In this document: positions 7,868 through 16,830 of the stretch, in pieces
How the letters are laid out: the number at the start of each line of letters is the position of its first letter
Numbering within the stretch: the first letter of the stretch is position 1
NCBI RefSeq assembly: GCF_000374925.1
Contig: NZ_KB895547.1
Coordinates: 131,014-195,013, forward strand
Source of the DNA: Arthrobacter sp. 131MFCol6.1
Lineage (GTDB): Bacteria; Actinomycetota; Actinomycetes; Actinomycetales; Micrococcaceae
DNA: 64,000 nt
Reading direction: 5' to 3'
Made by a program: the position numbers and the translations under genes
Notes under the pieces: model-generated
What the model saw: only the letters and a program-made list of their open reading frames with translations
What the model was told of the DNA's origin: nothing
Database searches by the model: none

Positions 7868-8788
7868 TCAGGGTCCTTCCGGGGCGGGCGTCCCGTTCTG
7901 GCCGGGCCCGCCGAGCGCCTGTTCGATGCCGTCGAGTTGTTCCGGCTTCAGGAGCCCGCGGCTTCCTGCCCGGCGGGCTGTCGCCCGGGCCATGGCCAGG
8001 TACGCCTCAAGAATATCGCCGGCCGCGCCGCCGTCGTACTCGCGGAGGGCGCCGGCGTGCGCGGCCACCGTGCCGGTGTCGCCGCGGGCCACGGGCCCGG
8101 TCAGGGCCGTTTCGCCGGAGGCGAGGGCGTTCTCGAGGGTGGCGCGCAGCAGCGGGCCCAGCATCCGGTCCGGGGCGTCGACGCCGACGTCGCGGAGCAG
8201 CTGCGAGGCCTGCGCTACGAGCGTGACCATATGGTTCGAACCGTGCGCGAGGGCAGCGTGGTACAGGACGCGGTCGGCCTCGGCGATCGCGACGGGCTCG
8301 GCGCCCATTTCGACGACGAGTGCCTGGGCGATCGGCAGCATCGCGGCGTCGGCCGTGACGCCAAAGGTGCAGTCCAGGAGCCTGGTGAGGTCCAGGCTCA
8401 TGCCCGTGAACGTCATGGCCGGGTGCAGCGCGAGCGGCACGGCGCCGGCGGCGCGGACCGGGTGTAGGATCCCGACGCCGAAGCGCCCGGAGGTGTGCGC
8501 CACGAGCTGGCCGGGCTGCCAGGCGCCGAGCTTGGCCAGTCCGTTCACCAGCGGGCCCAGGGCATCGTCCGGGACGGCAAGCAGGACCAGTTCGGCGCGC
8601 TCCACGATGTCCTGCACCTCCAGGATCGGGACGCCGGGCAGGAGCGTTTCGACGCGTTCTTTGCTGGCGTCCGAAACGGCGGACGCCCCGATGACGGCGT
8701 GCTCGGCTCCTCGCAGCGCCGCCCCCAGGACGGCACCGACCTTCCCTGCGCCAATGATTCCGACGCCGAGGCGTCCTGGTTTAGCCAT
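7868..8788 (-). CDS. Rossmann-fold DUF2520 dehydrogenase-like protein
   Basis: This is a 306-residue two-domain protein. The N-terminal Rossmann domain carries [13 protein letters not shown] (about 10-22), a dinucleotide-binding GxGxxG. Next comes an all-helical DUF2520 domain with LHPAMTFTG and [11 protein letters not shown], resembling the C-terminal domains of 6-phosphogluconate-dehydrogenase-type reductases. The ATG at 8788 overlaps the upstream bPH2 gene by 8 bases and the stop is one base from panC. Mycobacteria keep the same partner (Rv3603c next to panC). That makes ketopantoate reductase activity an attractive inference, not a demonstrated one. Other NAD(P)-dependent roles remain possible. 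Confidence 0.85.
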   Translation of the reverse strand: MAKPGRLGVGIIGAGKVGAVLGAALRGAEHAVIGASAVSDASKERVETLLPGVPILEVQDIVERAELVLLAVPDDALGPLVNGLAKLGAWQPGQLVAHTSGRFGVGILHPVRAAGAVPLALHPAMTFTGMSLDLTRLLDCTFGVTADAAMLPIAQALVVEMGAEPVAIAEADRVLYHAALAHGSNHMVTLVAQASQLLRDVGVDAPDRMLGPLLRATLENALASGETALTGPVARGDTGTVAAHAGALREYDGGAAGDILEAYLAMARATARRAGSRGLLKPEQLDGIEQALGGPGQNGTPAPEGP

Positions 8789-10394
8789 GATGCGGGCCTT
8801 CCTGGGGGTCTTCTGCGGGTGGTGCGGCCGGCTGGGCCGCCGGCTCCAGCCAGTGTTCGCTCTTCTGGTGCTTGCGCGCGGCGCGGGCACGGGCGGCCTG
8901 GGCATCGAACAGGGCCCGGGCTTCGTCCAGGCCGGCCTGGATGAGCCGCGGGGCCACCGGACCCGCCGTGGTGTGCAGGACCAGGTCCGCCACCCGGAAC
9001 CGCCGGGCGAGCGGACCCTGCTCGAGCGCCATGGACTGGGTGCGCTGGTGCGGCACCACCACGAAGTTCCGCCACCAGCGGCCCGACCTCAGGAGCAGGG
9101 CGGTCTCCGTTGCCGTGAAACCGTTGCGCCGCCAGCCCAGCGGCGCCAGGAACCGGGCCCGGCGCGGGCTGGTGACGAAGCCGCCGTCGGCGTCCCGGCC
9201 GGCTGCGCTGCCCGGGGCCCCGGCGGGGTCCGCGAGGCCGGTGATCCCGGCGGTGAACAGCCCCACCGGATCCTCGGTTCCGGGATCCGGGAGCACCAGG
9301 GCGAGGATTTTCATGACGTCGGCGAGGGATCCCACCGGAAGCAGCGTGGTCCGGGCCGACCCTTCGCCGGCGCTGCTGGCCAGGCCATAGCCGGCCACGT
9401 TGACCTGGATCCGGTACCAGCCGAACACCCGCCACAGCGGCGGCTGGCTGACCTTCAGCGCCTGGATCCTGCCCGGCGGCACGGTCTGCGCCTGCGTGTC
9501 CAGCAGGCCGTAGCGCAGCCGGATGCCGTCCGGGGAAACGGCGGCCGTGAAGTTGTAGCCCCTGTTGAACGAGGACCAGTAGGAGGCGAGGAGCCCGATC
9601 GCGGCAGGGATCAGGAACACCGTGAAGTTCCGGTTTTCCGTGACGGCGGAGAGCATCACCGAGGCAATGCCGCCAGCCAGGATCACAACGCTTTGTTCGC
9701 TCAGGAGCAGCGAGCCCAGCAGGCGCGGCGGCGGCACGGTCAGCACGGCCTGTTCGGGGGCCTCCACGGCGGCGGACGCCAGCTCTCCGGACGCTAGCTC
9801 TCCGGGCTCCGGGTGTCCCGGCTCAGGCGCCGGCGTCCCGGCCGCGGCACCGGAGGCGCGGGCCAGGATTGTCGCGCGGAGCTGCCGGGCCTCGTCCGCG
9901 CGCAGGTACGCCAGGCGCACCGCGGACTGGCCGGCGTCGGCGACTTCGAACCGCAGTTCAGCCAGTCCGAAGATCCGCGCCAGCAGGGGCTGCACGACGT
10001 CGATCGCCTGCACCCGGTCCAGCCTGGCCTGCCGCTGCTGCTTGAACAGGAAACCGGTGTTGACGCGCACGTAGCCGCCGGCCACCTGGTAGCGGGTGAA
10101 GTACCAGCTCAGGACGTAGCCGAGAACGGTCAGCAGCAGCAGGGTGCCGCCGCCGAGCAGCAGCCACGGCGCCCGTCCGGCCAACCGCTCGTCAAAGACC
10201 GGGCCGCCCTGCAGGAACCGTTCGAAACTGTCGCGTCCGAAAAAGAACAGCAGTGCGGCCAGCGCAACCCAGCCGCGGACAAAGGGCGACGCGGGGTGCA
10301 CGCGCAACCAGCCGGCGTCGGCGTTTGTCCCGATTCCGGATAGGACGGCGGTTCCGTCGGCGGCGCGTCCGGCATCCTGCGGTGTCAGCGCCAT
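8781..10394 (-). CDS. bPH2-domain membrane protein, YdbT-like
   Basis: This is a 537-residue membrane protein with two N-terminal transmembrane segments (about 40-58 and 75-95). Repeated bacterial pleckstrin-homology (bPH2/DUF304) domains follow, and further paired hydrophobic segments lie in the middle. The repeat signature is visible several times: QARLDRVQAIDVVQPLLARIFGL, then QTVPPGRIQALKVSQPPLWRVFGW, then a third with RTQSMALEQGPLARRF. It resembles B. subtilis YdbT, which is encoded beside YdbS just as here (18 bases apart). The family's role is not settled; effects on resistance to some antimicrobial peptides are reported for YdbS/YdbT. The stop overlaps the DUF2520 start. Confidence 0.85.
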   Translation of the reverse strand: MALTPQDAGRAADGTAVLSGIGTNADAGWLRVHPASPFVRGWVALAALLFFFGRDSFERFLQGGPVFDERLAGRAPWLLLGGGTLLLLTVLGYVLSWYFTRYQVAGGYVRVNTGFLFKQQRQARLDRVQAIDVVQPLLARIFGLAELRFEVADAGQSAVRLAYLRADEARQLRATILARASGAAAGTPAPEPGHPEPGELASGELASAAVEAPEQAVLTVPPPRLLGSLLLSEQSVVILAGGIASVMLSAVTENRNFTVFLIPAAIGLLASYWSSFNRGYNFTAAVSPDGIRLRYGLLDTQAQTVPPGRIQALKVSQPPLWRVFGWYRIQVNVAGYGLASSAGEGSARTTLLPVGSLADVMKILALVLPDPGTEDPVGLFTAGITGLADPAGAPGSAAGRDADGGFVTSPRRARFLAPLGWRRNGFTATETALLLRSGRWWRNFVVVPHQRTQSMALEQGPLARRFRVADLVLHTTAGPVAPRLIQAGLDEARALFDAQAARARAARKHQKSEHWLEPAAQPAAPPAEDPQEGPHHG

Positions 10395-10412
10395 CCCGTC
10401 ACGGCCTTCCCG

Positions 10413-10925
10413 TCACAGCCCGGCCAGCCGGGCTTCGCCGCGGGCGGACAGTCGTTCGCGGAGCCGGGCGCCTTCGCTCGCGGGCAGGCCGGGAATCTCG
10501 GCGCTGGTCGCGGCGGCTGCGGTGTGCAGCTTCAGAGTGCACAGGCCCAGCTGACGTTCGACCGGGCCCACCGCAATATCCACGTACTGCATCCGCCCGT
10601 AAGGAACCACGAGCGTGCGCTGAAAGAAGATGCCCCGCCGGATCAGGAGGTCGTCCTCACGCTCGGCGTAGCCGATCGAGCGCACCTGCCGGGGAATCAG
10701 CACGAGCCGCCACAGGGCAAGAACCAGCGCGACGGCGGGCAGGGCGACGGCCAGCCAGACCGGCGGCCAGGTCCACGCCCCGGTCAGCACCAGGACCAGG
10801 GGAAGCGAGAGCAGGGCCACCGTGATCAGGGTTCCCAGCGCCCATCCCGCGAGGCGCACCGTGACGTACTTCGGTGACACCCTGAGCCAGTCGATGCCTG
10901 GAGGATCAATCGCTTCGGTACGCAT
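10413..10925 (-). CDS. bPH2-domain membrane protein, YdbS-like
   Basis: This is a 170-residue protein with two adjacent transmembrane segments (about 25-65) and one bPH2 domain. The domain is marked by GIFFQRTLVVPYGRMQYVDI and VERQLGLCTLKLHTAAA, the classic YdbS pattern. I chose the ATG at 10925 with a GAAGGCGA ribosome site. It overlaps the end of the DUF3180 gene by 20 bases, which implies translational coupling. It probably forms a membrane complex with the larger YdbT-like protein encoded next; this is inferred from the paired organisation found in many Gram-positive bacteria. Confidence 0.86.
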   Translation of the reverse strand: MRTEAIDPPGIDWLRVSPKYVTVRLAGWALGTLITVALLSLPLVLVLTGAWTWPPVWLAVALPAVALVLALWRLVLIPRQVRSIGYAEREDDLLIRRGIFFQRTLVVPYGRMQYVDIAVGPVERQLGLCTLKLHTAAAATSAEIPGLPASEGARLRERLSARGEARLAGL

Positions 10926-11433
10926 ATTCGCCTTCTGCCGAGGGCTTGCTGCGCTTTCCCTGCACGCCGGGGCGGGAATCGGCGTCGCCGTCCTCGGGCG
11001 GAATCCGGCAGAACCGCTCAACGACGAGCCCGACAACCACCATGATCAGCGCGCCGCCGGCCATGGCCAGGGCCTGCCAGGTGATGTCCTGGTTGCTGCG
11101 CAGGTTCCACAGCCGCAGTTGCTCCACCACGATTCCCGCGTGCCAGCCCAAAAGTACCGCCCCGGTGTAGGCGCAGGCCTGGGCGAGGACCAGGGTCCAG
11201 GCCGCCAGGATGGGGTTGAGGATTTTCTTCTTCTTTTTGCCGTTGCGCCACCGGAGCACGCGGATGCCCAGCACCAGCGTGAGGGCCACGATCACACCCA
11301 TGGTCACCAGCCCCGTCAGGGGCAGCACCGGGGTGGCCAGTCCGTAGCGGCCGGAGAGCATGGTGGCGAACCAGCCGGCCACGGCCAGGACCACGCAAAT
11401 GGCCAGCAGGAGCAGGGGGCTGGTCAGCTTCAC
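10906..11433 (-). CDS. DUF3180 membrane protein
   Basis: This is a 175-residue integral membrane protein with four hydrophobic segments in two pairs, separated by a basic cytosolic loop (RWRNGKKKKK, about 62-71). A polar C-terminus follows. DUF3180 proteins are restricted to actinobacteria and lie directly after folK (Rv3605c in M. tuberculosis). The GTG start overlaps the folK stop by four bases (GTGA). Function is unknown; the consistent linkage to folate genes suggests a housekeeping role rather than a recent acquisition. Confidence 0.88.
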   Translation of the reverse strand: MKLTSPLLLLAICVVLAVAGWFATMLSGRYGLATPVLPLTGLVTMGVIVALTLVLGIRVLRWRNGKKKKKILNPILAAWTLVLAQACAYTGAVLLGWHAGIVVEQLRLWNLRSNQDITWQALAMAGGALIMVVVGLVVERFCRIPPEDGDADSRPGVQGKRSKPSAEGEYAYRSD

Positions 11434-11999
11434 GGCCGCTCCGCCGCACCGGGCACGCCGGTGGTCTCCGTGGCTGTGACATCCGCCGCGGACTGGTCCT
11501 GGAAGCCGTCAAAGGTGGCGAGGTCGGCGAAGTCGGCCGCTTTCGCCGCGAGGTCGCCCACGCGTTCGCCGTTGAGTTCCGCCGCGGGATCGATCAGCGA
11601 CCACGGATAGAGCACGAACGCCCGTTCCGCGGCCCGGGGGTGCGGCAGGGTGAGCTCGGGGTCGGAGCTTGCCACGTCCCCGTACGTGATGATGTCCACG
11701 TCCAGGGTCCGCGGCCCCCACCGGACCTCGCGCACGCGCAAATGCTTCTGCTCCACATCGTGGCAGTGCTGCAGCAGCTCACGCGGCGGCAGCGACGTCT
11801 CGACGGCGATCACCATGTTCAGGAAGTCAGGTTGGTCCGGCGGGCCACCGACGGCCTTAGTCTGGACGATCGGCGAGATGGCCAGCAGGCGCACCTCCGG
11901 CGGGTCGACGAGGTCTGCGACGGCGGCGGACAGTGTGTCGCTGCGCTCCCCCAGGTTGCTGCCGAGCGCGATCACGGCACGGGTGTAGAGCGGGCTCAC
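11430..11999 (-). CDS. folK: 6-hydroxymethyl-dihydropterin pyrophosphokinase
   Basis: HPPK transfers pyrophosphate from ATP to 6-hydroxymethyl-7,8-dihydropterin, the step before dihydropteroate synthase. The 189-residue protein has VIALGSNLGER near the N-terminus, FLNMV and the signature RWGPRTLDVDIITYG, whose Asp pair binds magnesium. LPHPRAAERAFVLYP is also typical. The GTG start at 11999 overlaps the folB stop (GTGA) and its own stop overlaps DUF3180, so translation is coupled along the operon. A C-terminal extension of about 25 residues beyond the usual domain end looks disordered. Confidence 0.95.
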   Translation of the reverse strand: MSPLYTRAVIALGSNLGERSDTLSAAVADLVDPPEVRLLAISPIVQTKAVGGPPDQPDFLNMVIAVETSLPPRELLQHCHDVEQKHLRVREVRWGPRTLDVDIITYGDVASSDPELTLPHPRAAERAFVLYPWSLIDPAAELNGERVGDLAAKAADFADLATFDGFQDQSAADVTATETTGVPGAAERP

Positions 12000-12355
12000 G
12001 TCCGCCTCCGGTGCACGCTGACGGCGACGTCGCCGAAGTCGACGTCGATCGGGGCCTTGGGCTTGTGCACGGTGACGTCCACGGCGGCGACGGGGAATTT
12101 CTGCAGGACGTCCTCGGCGATCCGCACCGCGAGGGCCTCGATCAGGTTCAGCGGCTCACCCGTAATCCAGTCGCGGATGCAGTTGGCCACCTCGCCGTAA
12201 TGCGCGGTGTCCAGGACGTCGTCGGAAGCTGCCGCCTTGCTGAAGTCCAGGTGCAGCACCGCGTCAACGACGAACGGCTGCCCGTCGCGGCGCTCGAAAT
12301 CGAACACACCGTGATGGCCGACGGCGGTGACGCCGCTCAGCGTGATCTGATCCAT
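11996..12355 (-). CDS. folB: Dihydroneopterin aldolase
   Basis: This enzyme cleaves 7,8-dihydroneopterin to 6-hydroxymethyl-dihydropterin and glycolaldehyde. The 119-residue product is of standard length and begins MDQITLSGVTAVGHHGVFDFER, with the catalytic Glu in that block and the late Lys in VTVHKPKAPI. I use the ATG at 12355; the frame continues upstream only into folP sequence. It lies 13 bases after folP and overlaps folK by four bases. The family forms octameric rings in the cytoplasm. Confidence 0.94.
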   Translation of the reverse strand: MDQITLSGVTAVGHHGVFDFERRDGQPFVVDAVLHLDFSKAAASDDVLDTAHYGEVANCIRDWITGEPLNLIEALAVRIAEDVLQKFPVAAVDVTVHKPKAPIDVDFGDVAVSVHRRRT

Positions 12356-12368
12356 GGTGCCGGCCGGT

Positions 12369-13319
12369 TCAGTTGGTGCCGGCGGCGGCGGAACCGGCCG
12401 CTGCCGGAGGCGTCGGGGGTGCCATGCGGGCGGCGACCTTGACGGCGTCCAGGCTCGCGCCGACGTCGTGCACACGCACAGCCCAGGCACCGCGGAAGGC
12501 GCTGATGGCGGTTATGGCGGCGGTGGCGGCGTCGCGTTCAACCGGCTGGGCGGCCTTGCCGGCCACGGTCAGGAGGCTGCCGAGGAAGCGTTTGCGCGAG
12601 CCGGCGACGAGGACCTTGTGGCCCATGGCCTGCAGGACATCCAGGTGCTGCAGGAGCTCCCAGTTCTGGCCGTCGTTCTTGGCGAAGCCCAGTCCCGGGT
12701 CCACAATGATCTGCTCCGGCGCGACCCCGGCGGCGTACAGCTTGTCGCGGACGCCGGCGAGCTCCGTCACCACTTCCCCTGCAACGTCACGGTAGTCAGT
12801 CAGGGAGTTCATGGTGCTGGCGTCGCCGCGGCGGTGCGTCAGGATGTACGGGACCTTGGTGCGGGCGGCCAGTTCGGCCATTTCCGGTTCCATGGTCAGG
12901 CCCGAGACGTCGTTGATGATCGCGGCGCCGGCCTTCAGGGCTGCGGCAGCCGTCACGGCGTGGGTGGTGTCGATGCTGACCAGGGCGCCGGCCTTGACCA
13001 GGGCCTCGATGACCGGCAGGACCCGGCGCTGTTCCTCGTCAGCGCCGACTGCCGTGGCACCCGGGCGGGTGGATTCGCCGCCGACGTCGATGATGTCCGC
13101 CCCGGCGTAGAACATCCGCAGCCCTGCCGCGATCGCCGTGTCTTCCGTCGCGTGCGCTCCGCCGTCGCTGAAGGAATCAGGGGTGACATTGAGGATTCCC
13201 ATCACCAGTGTCCGGTCCGTGGGCAGGTCCTGGAACTTCGCCGCCGGGCGCGGTTTGCGCAGGATGGGCAGGGGCGAGGTGGCCGGGCCGGTCCCCGGGG
13301 CTGCAGCTAGGGAGTCCAT
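12369..13319 (-). CDS. folP: Dihydropteroate synthase
   Basis: This is the sulfonamide target. It condenses 6-hydroxymethyl-dihydropterin pyrophosphate with p-aminobenzoate. The TIM-barrel protein has 316 residues. MGILNVTPDSFSDGG (40-54) is the pyrophosphate-binding loop, DVGGESTRPGA follows, and DPGLGFAK and GSRKRFLG complete the pterin and pABA sites. An N-terminal extension of about 35 residues and an Ala/Pro-rich tail flank the catalytic core. It lies 11 bases after folE and 13 bases before folB. No substitution that obviously predicts sulfonamide resistance stands out. Confidence 0.95.
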   Translation of the reverse strand: MDSLAAAPGTGPATSPLPILRKPRPAAKFQDLPTDRTLVMGILNVTPDSFSDGGAHATEDTAIAAGLRMFYAGADIIDVGGESTRPGATAVGADEEQRRVLPVIEALVKAGALVSIDTTHAVTAAAALKAGAAIINDVSGLTMEPEMAELAARTKVPYILTHRRGDASTMNSLTDYRDVAGEVVTELAGVRDKLYAAGVAPEQIIVDPGLGFAKNDGQNWELLQHLDVLQAMGHKVLVAGSRKRFLGSLLTVAGKAAQPVERDAATAAITAISAFRGAWAVRVHDVGASLDAVKVAARMAPPTPPAAAGSAAAGTN

Positions 13320-13330
13320 AGTCTGTGTTC

Positions 13331-13975
13331 TTACCTTCCGAGTATGAGGCTCATGGCTTCGGCACGGGTGGCCGGGTCATGGAGTTGCCCGCGCACTGCG
13401 CTGGTGACGGTCTTGGCGCCGGGCTTGCGGATTCCCCGCATGGACATGCACAGGTGTTCGCATTCGACGACGACGATCGCGCCGCGCGGATTGAGGTGCG
13501 TGACGAGGGCCTCGACGATCTGGGTGGTCAGGCGTTCCTGGACCTGCGGGCGCTTGGCGAACATGTCCACCACGCGCGCCAGCTTGCTCAGGCCTGTGAC
13601 CTTGCCGTCGTGGGACGGGATGTAGCCCACATGCGCCACCCCGTGGAACGGCACCAGGTGGTGCTCGCAGGTGGAATAGAACGGGATGTCCTTGACCAGC
13701 ACGAGTTCCTCGTGCTCGAGGTCGAAGGTGGTGGCCAGGATCTCGGCGGGGTCGTGGTGCAGGCCGGCAAACATTTCCACGTACGCCTTGGCCACCCGCT
13801 TCGGGGTGTCCACGAGACCGCCGCGGTCCGGGTCCTCACCGATCGCCAGCAGGATTTCCCGCACAGCGGCTTCAATCCTGGGGCGGTCCACTTTGGACTT
13901 TGAATGCGGGGCTTCGCCGCCCCCCGCCGAAGCAGCAGCGGGGGCGGGAACGTCGTCGTCGAAGTTAGAAGTCAC
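13331..13975 (-). CDS. folE: GTP cyclohydrolase I
   Basis: This enzyme converts GTP to 7,8-dihydroneopterin triphosphate, the first step of folate synthesis. The 214-residue protein carries the zinc ligands Cys103 and His106 (STCEHH) and Cys176 (EHLCMSMRG), plus [17 protein letters not shown] typical of the type IA enzyme. The first 27 residues are Ala/Gly-rich and probably disordered. The GTG start at 13975 lies 9 bases from the ftsH stop, so ftsH and the fol genes form one transcription unit, as in mycobacteria. Confidence 0.96.
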   Translation of the reverse strand: MTSNFDDDVPAPAAASAGGGEAPHSKSKVDRPRIEAAVREILLAIGEDPDRGGLVDTPKRVAKAYVEMFAGLHHDPAEILATTFDLEHEELVLVKDIPFYSTCEHHLVPFHGVAHVGYIPSHDGKVTGLSKLARVVDMFAKRPQVQERLTTQIVEALVTHLNPRGAIVVVECEHLCMSMRGIRKPGAKTVTSAVRGQLHDPATRAEAMSLILGR

Positions 13976-13984
13976 AGAAGAAGC

Positions 13985-16051
13985 CTAGCCGGGATGACCA
14001 TCAGTCCCGATATCCGTTGCACCGCCCTGGAAGGACTCCTGTCCGCCGACGCCCTGGGCATGCGGGGGCTGGGCATCCAGGGGCTCCTCGAGCCGGGCCT
14101 GGGTGGCTTCCTCCTGGGCTTCGCGCTCCGCCTTTTCGCGGCGCGACTCCACCGGGCCGGCGTCCTGGACCGGGCGGGTCTCCTTGGAGAGCCAGACGTC
14201 GCGGAAGTCGCGCTTGCGGATATTGGTGAAAACCTGAGCGATTTCGGCCTGGTTCAGCGTTTCGCGTTCGAGCAATTCCAGCGCGAGCTCGTCCAGGACG
14301 TCCCGGTTCTCGGTCAGGATGGCGTAGGCCTCATCGTGGGCGCCGTCGATCAGGCGGCGCACTTCCTCGTCGACGATGTAGGCGATCTGGTCCGAGTAGT
14401 TGCGCTCGTGCCCGGCGTCGCGGCCAAGGAACGGTTCGCCGCCGCCCTGGCCGAGGCGGACGGAGCCGACCCTTTCGCTCATGCCGAACTCGGTGACCAT
14501 CTTCCGGGCGATCCCGGTCGCCTTCTCGATGTCGTTGGACGCACCCGTGGACGGATCGTGGAAGACGAGTTCCTCGGCGACGCGGCCGCCCATGGCGTAG
14601 GCCATCTGATCGAGCAGCTCGTTGCGGGTGATGGAGTATTTGTCGTTCTCCGGGACCACCATGGTGTAGCCCAGGGCACGGCCGCGGGGCAGGATGGTGA
14701 TCTTGGTGACCGGGGCGGAGTTCCGCAGGGCAGCCGCGACCAGGGCGTGGCCGCCCTCGTGGTACGCGGTGACTTTGCGTTCGTGTTCCTTCATCACCCG
14801 GCTGCGCTTCTGCGGGCCGGCCATGACGCGGTCGATTGCCTCGTCGAGGGCGCGGTCATCGATCAGGTTCGCGTTGGAACGGGCCGTCAGCAGGGCGGCC
14901 TCGTTCAAAACGTTGGCCAGATCCGCGCCCGTGTAGCCGGGGGTCTTCTTGGCAACAGCCTTGAGGTCGACGCCGGCGGCCATCGGTTTGCCCTTGGCGT
15001 GCACCTGCAGGATCTGGTCGCGGCCGATCAGGTCGGGGGCTTCCACCGAGATTTGCCGGTCGAAACGGCCCGGGCGCAGCAGTGCGGGGTCCAGGACGTC
15101 GGGGCGGTTGGTGGCGGCAATCAGGATGACGTTGGTCTTGACGTCGAAGCCGTCCATTTCCACCAGCAGCTGGTTCAGGGTCTGCTCGCGCTCGTCGTTG
15201 CCGCCGCCGATTCCGGCGCCGCGGTGCCGGCCGACGGCGTCGATCTCATCGACGAAAATGATCGCCGGCGCGTTGGACTTGGCCTGCTCGAAGAGGTCGC
15301 GGACACGGGAGGCGCCCACGCCGACGAACATTTCCACGAAGTCGGAGCCTGAGATGGAGAAGAAGGGAACGCCGGCCTCGCCGGCGACCGCGCGGGCCAG
15401 GAGGGTTTTACCGGTGCCCGGAGGGCCGTAGAGCAGCACGCCCTTGGGAATCTTGGCGCCGACGGCCTGGAACTTGGCCGGTTCCTGCAGGAATTCCTTG
15501 ATCTCCTCGAGTTCCTCGACGGCCTCATCGGCGCCGGCGACATCGCTGAAGGTCACCTGGGGCATGTCCTTGTTGACCAGCTTGGCCTTGGATTTGCCGA
15601 ACTGCATCACCTTGGACCCGCCGCCCTGCATCCGGGAGAGCAGGAACCAGAACAGGACGCCGAGCAGCAGCACGGGCACCAGCAGGGAGAAGAGCCCGGA
15701 GAACCAGTTGTTTTCGATCGGCTGGTCGGTGAAGCCGCCGGACGGTTTGGAGTCCGTGACCGCCTTGACGACGTCCTGGGCGCGGGCGTTGACGAAGTAG
15801 AACTGGACGTTCTTGCCCTTGTCCTGCCCGTCGACCTGGAGGTTGTCCTTCAGGACCAGGTCCACCCGGTTCTCGGCGTCGAAAATCTTGGCCTGTTCAA
15901 CCTTGCCGCCGGCTGTCAGCAGCTCAAGGCCCTTGTCGGTGTCGATCCGGCTGGCGCCGCCCGGCGCAAGCGTGGCAAATGCCAGCAGCAGCATGGCCAC
16001 CACGACGACAATCCAGATGCCGGGGCCCTTGAAGAAACTCTTAGCTTTCAT
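13985..16051 (-). CDS. ftsH: ATP-dependent zinc metalloprotease FtsH
   Basis: This is a membrane-anchored hexameric AAA protease that removes misassembled membrane proteins and regulatory substrates. The 688 residues hold two transmembrane segments (about 11-29 and 118-138) around an extracytoplasmic domain. The AAA module has Walker A GPPGTGKT (209-216), Walker B IFVDEID (265-271) and arginine-finger region RPGRFDRQ. The zinc site is HEGGH (431-435); the usual residue is HEAGH, but the HExxH ligands are intact. A charged C-terminal tail (about 630-688) is typical of actinobacteria. It heads the folE-folP-folB-folK operon. The 197-base upstream gap probably holds its promoter. Confidence 0.97.
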   Translation of the reverse strand: MKAKSFFKGPGIWIVVVVAMLLLAFATLAPGGASRIDTDKGLELLTAGGKVEQAKIFDAENRVDLVLKDNLQVDGQDKGKNVQFYFVNARAQDVVKAVTDSKPSGGFTDQPIENNWFSGLFSLLVPVLLLGVLFWFLLSRMQGGGSKVMQFGKSKAKLVNKDMPQVTFSDVAGADEAVEELEEIKEFLQEPAKFQAVGAKIPKGVLLYGPPGTGKTLLARAVAGEAGVPFFSISGSDFVEMFVGVGASRVRDLFEQAKSNAPAIIFVDEIDAVGRHRGAGIGGGNDEREQTLNQLLVEMDGFDVKTNVILIAATNRPDVLDPALLRPGRFDRQISVEAPDLIGRDQILQVHAKGKPMAAGVDLKAVAKKTPGYTGADLANVLNEAALLTARSNANLIDDRALDEAIDRVMAGPQKRSRVMKEHERKVTAYHEGGHALVAAALRNSAPVTKITILPRGRALGYTMVVPENDKYSITRNELLDQMAYAMGGRVAEELVFHDPSTGASNDIEKATGIARKMVTEFGMSERVGSVRLGQGGGEPFLGRDAGHERNYSDQIAYIVDEEVRRLIDGAHDEAYAILTENRDVLDELALELLERETLNQAEIAQVFTNIRKRDFRDVWLSKETRPVQDAGPVESRREKAEREAQEEATQARLEEPLDAQPPHAQGVGGQESFQGGATDIGTDGHPG

Positions 16052-16248
16052 CTGTTCGGGGCTGGCCCCGTCCCTCCTGGTAGTGCTGCACGGCGACCGA
16101 TCTGCGCGCGTGTGGTGCTGCGTCAGGTTCTAGCTATACACCGTCGCACTATCCCACGCACGGCAAAGGGCAAAAGTTCCCTGTGGGCGTAGCGGGGCCG
16201 GGCCTCCGGCCGCCCGGGGCCCGGACGGGGCGCCCCCGCGTGAACGAC

Positions 16249-16800
16249 TTACTCGTAGACGTGCGGGGCCAGGGTGCCGACGAAGTCCAGGTTGCGGTAC
16301 TTCTCGGCGTAGTCCAGGCCATAGCCCACCACGAACTCGTTGGGGATGTCATAGCCGACGTACTTGACGTCGATCTTGACCTTGGCGGCCGTCGGCTTGC
16401 GGAAGGCGGTGCAGATTTCCACCGACGCCGTGCCGCGTGATTCCAGGTTCGTCTTGAGCCAGGACAGCGTGAGGCCGGAATCGATGATGTCCTCGACGAT
16501 CAGGACGTCTTTGCCCATGAGGTCGGTGTCGAGGTCCTTCAGGATGCGGACCACGCCTGAGGACTGCGTGCCCGAGCCGTACGAGGAGACGGCCATCCAG
16601 TCCATGGAGACGTGGGTGTGCAGTGCACGGGCCAGATCTGCCATGACCATGACGGCGCCCTTGAGCACGCCGACGATCAGGAGGTCGCGGCCCTCGTAGT
16701 CCTTGTCGATCTGCGCCGCGAGTTCGGTGATCCGTTGCTGGATCTGTTCCTTGGTGTAGAGAACGTGTTTGAGGTCTGCCTGGACGTCGTTTGAATCCAC
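16249..16800 (-). CDS. hpt: Hypoxanthine phosphoribosyltransferase
   Basis: This is a purine salvage enzyme that makes IMP (and GMP) from hypoxanthine or guanine and PRPP. The 183-residue protein has the PRPP-binding motif [11 protein letters not shown] (99-109), the flexible-loop SSYGSG (72-77) and the base-specificity [18 protein letters not shown] and GTG starts are adjacent; I prefer GTG at 16800 because AGGAG then has six-base spacing. It lies 30 bases downstream of tilS on the same strand, the same tilS-hpt pairing as in mycobacteria. Confidence 0.95.
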   Translation of the reverse strand: MDSNDVQADLKHVLYTKEQIQQRITELAAQIDKDYEGRDLLIVGVLKGAVMVMADLARALHTHVSMDWMAVSSYGSGTQSSGVVRILKDLDTDLMGKDVLIVEDIIDSGLTLSWLKTNLESRGTASVEICTAFRKPTAAKVKIDVKYVGYDIPNEFVVGYGLDYAEKYRNLDFVGTLAPHVYE

Positions 16801-16830
16801 CAATGGCTCCTGTGTAGATGCGGGGTGCGA

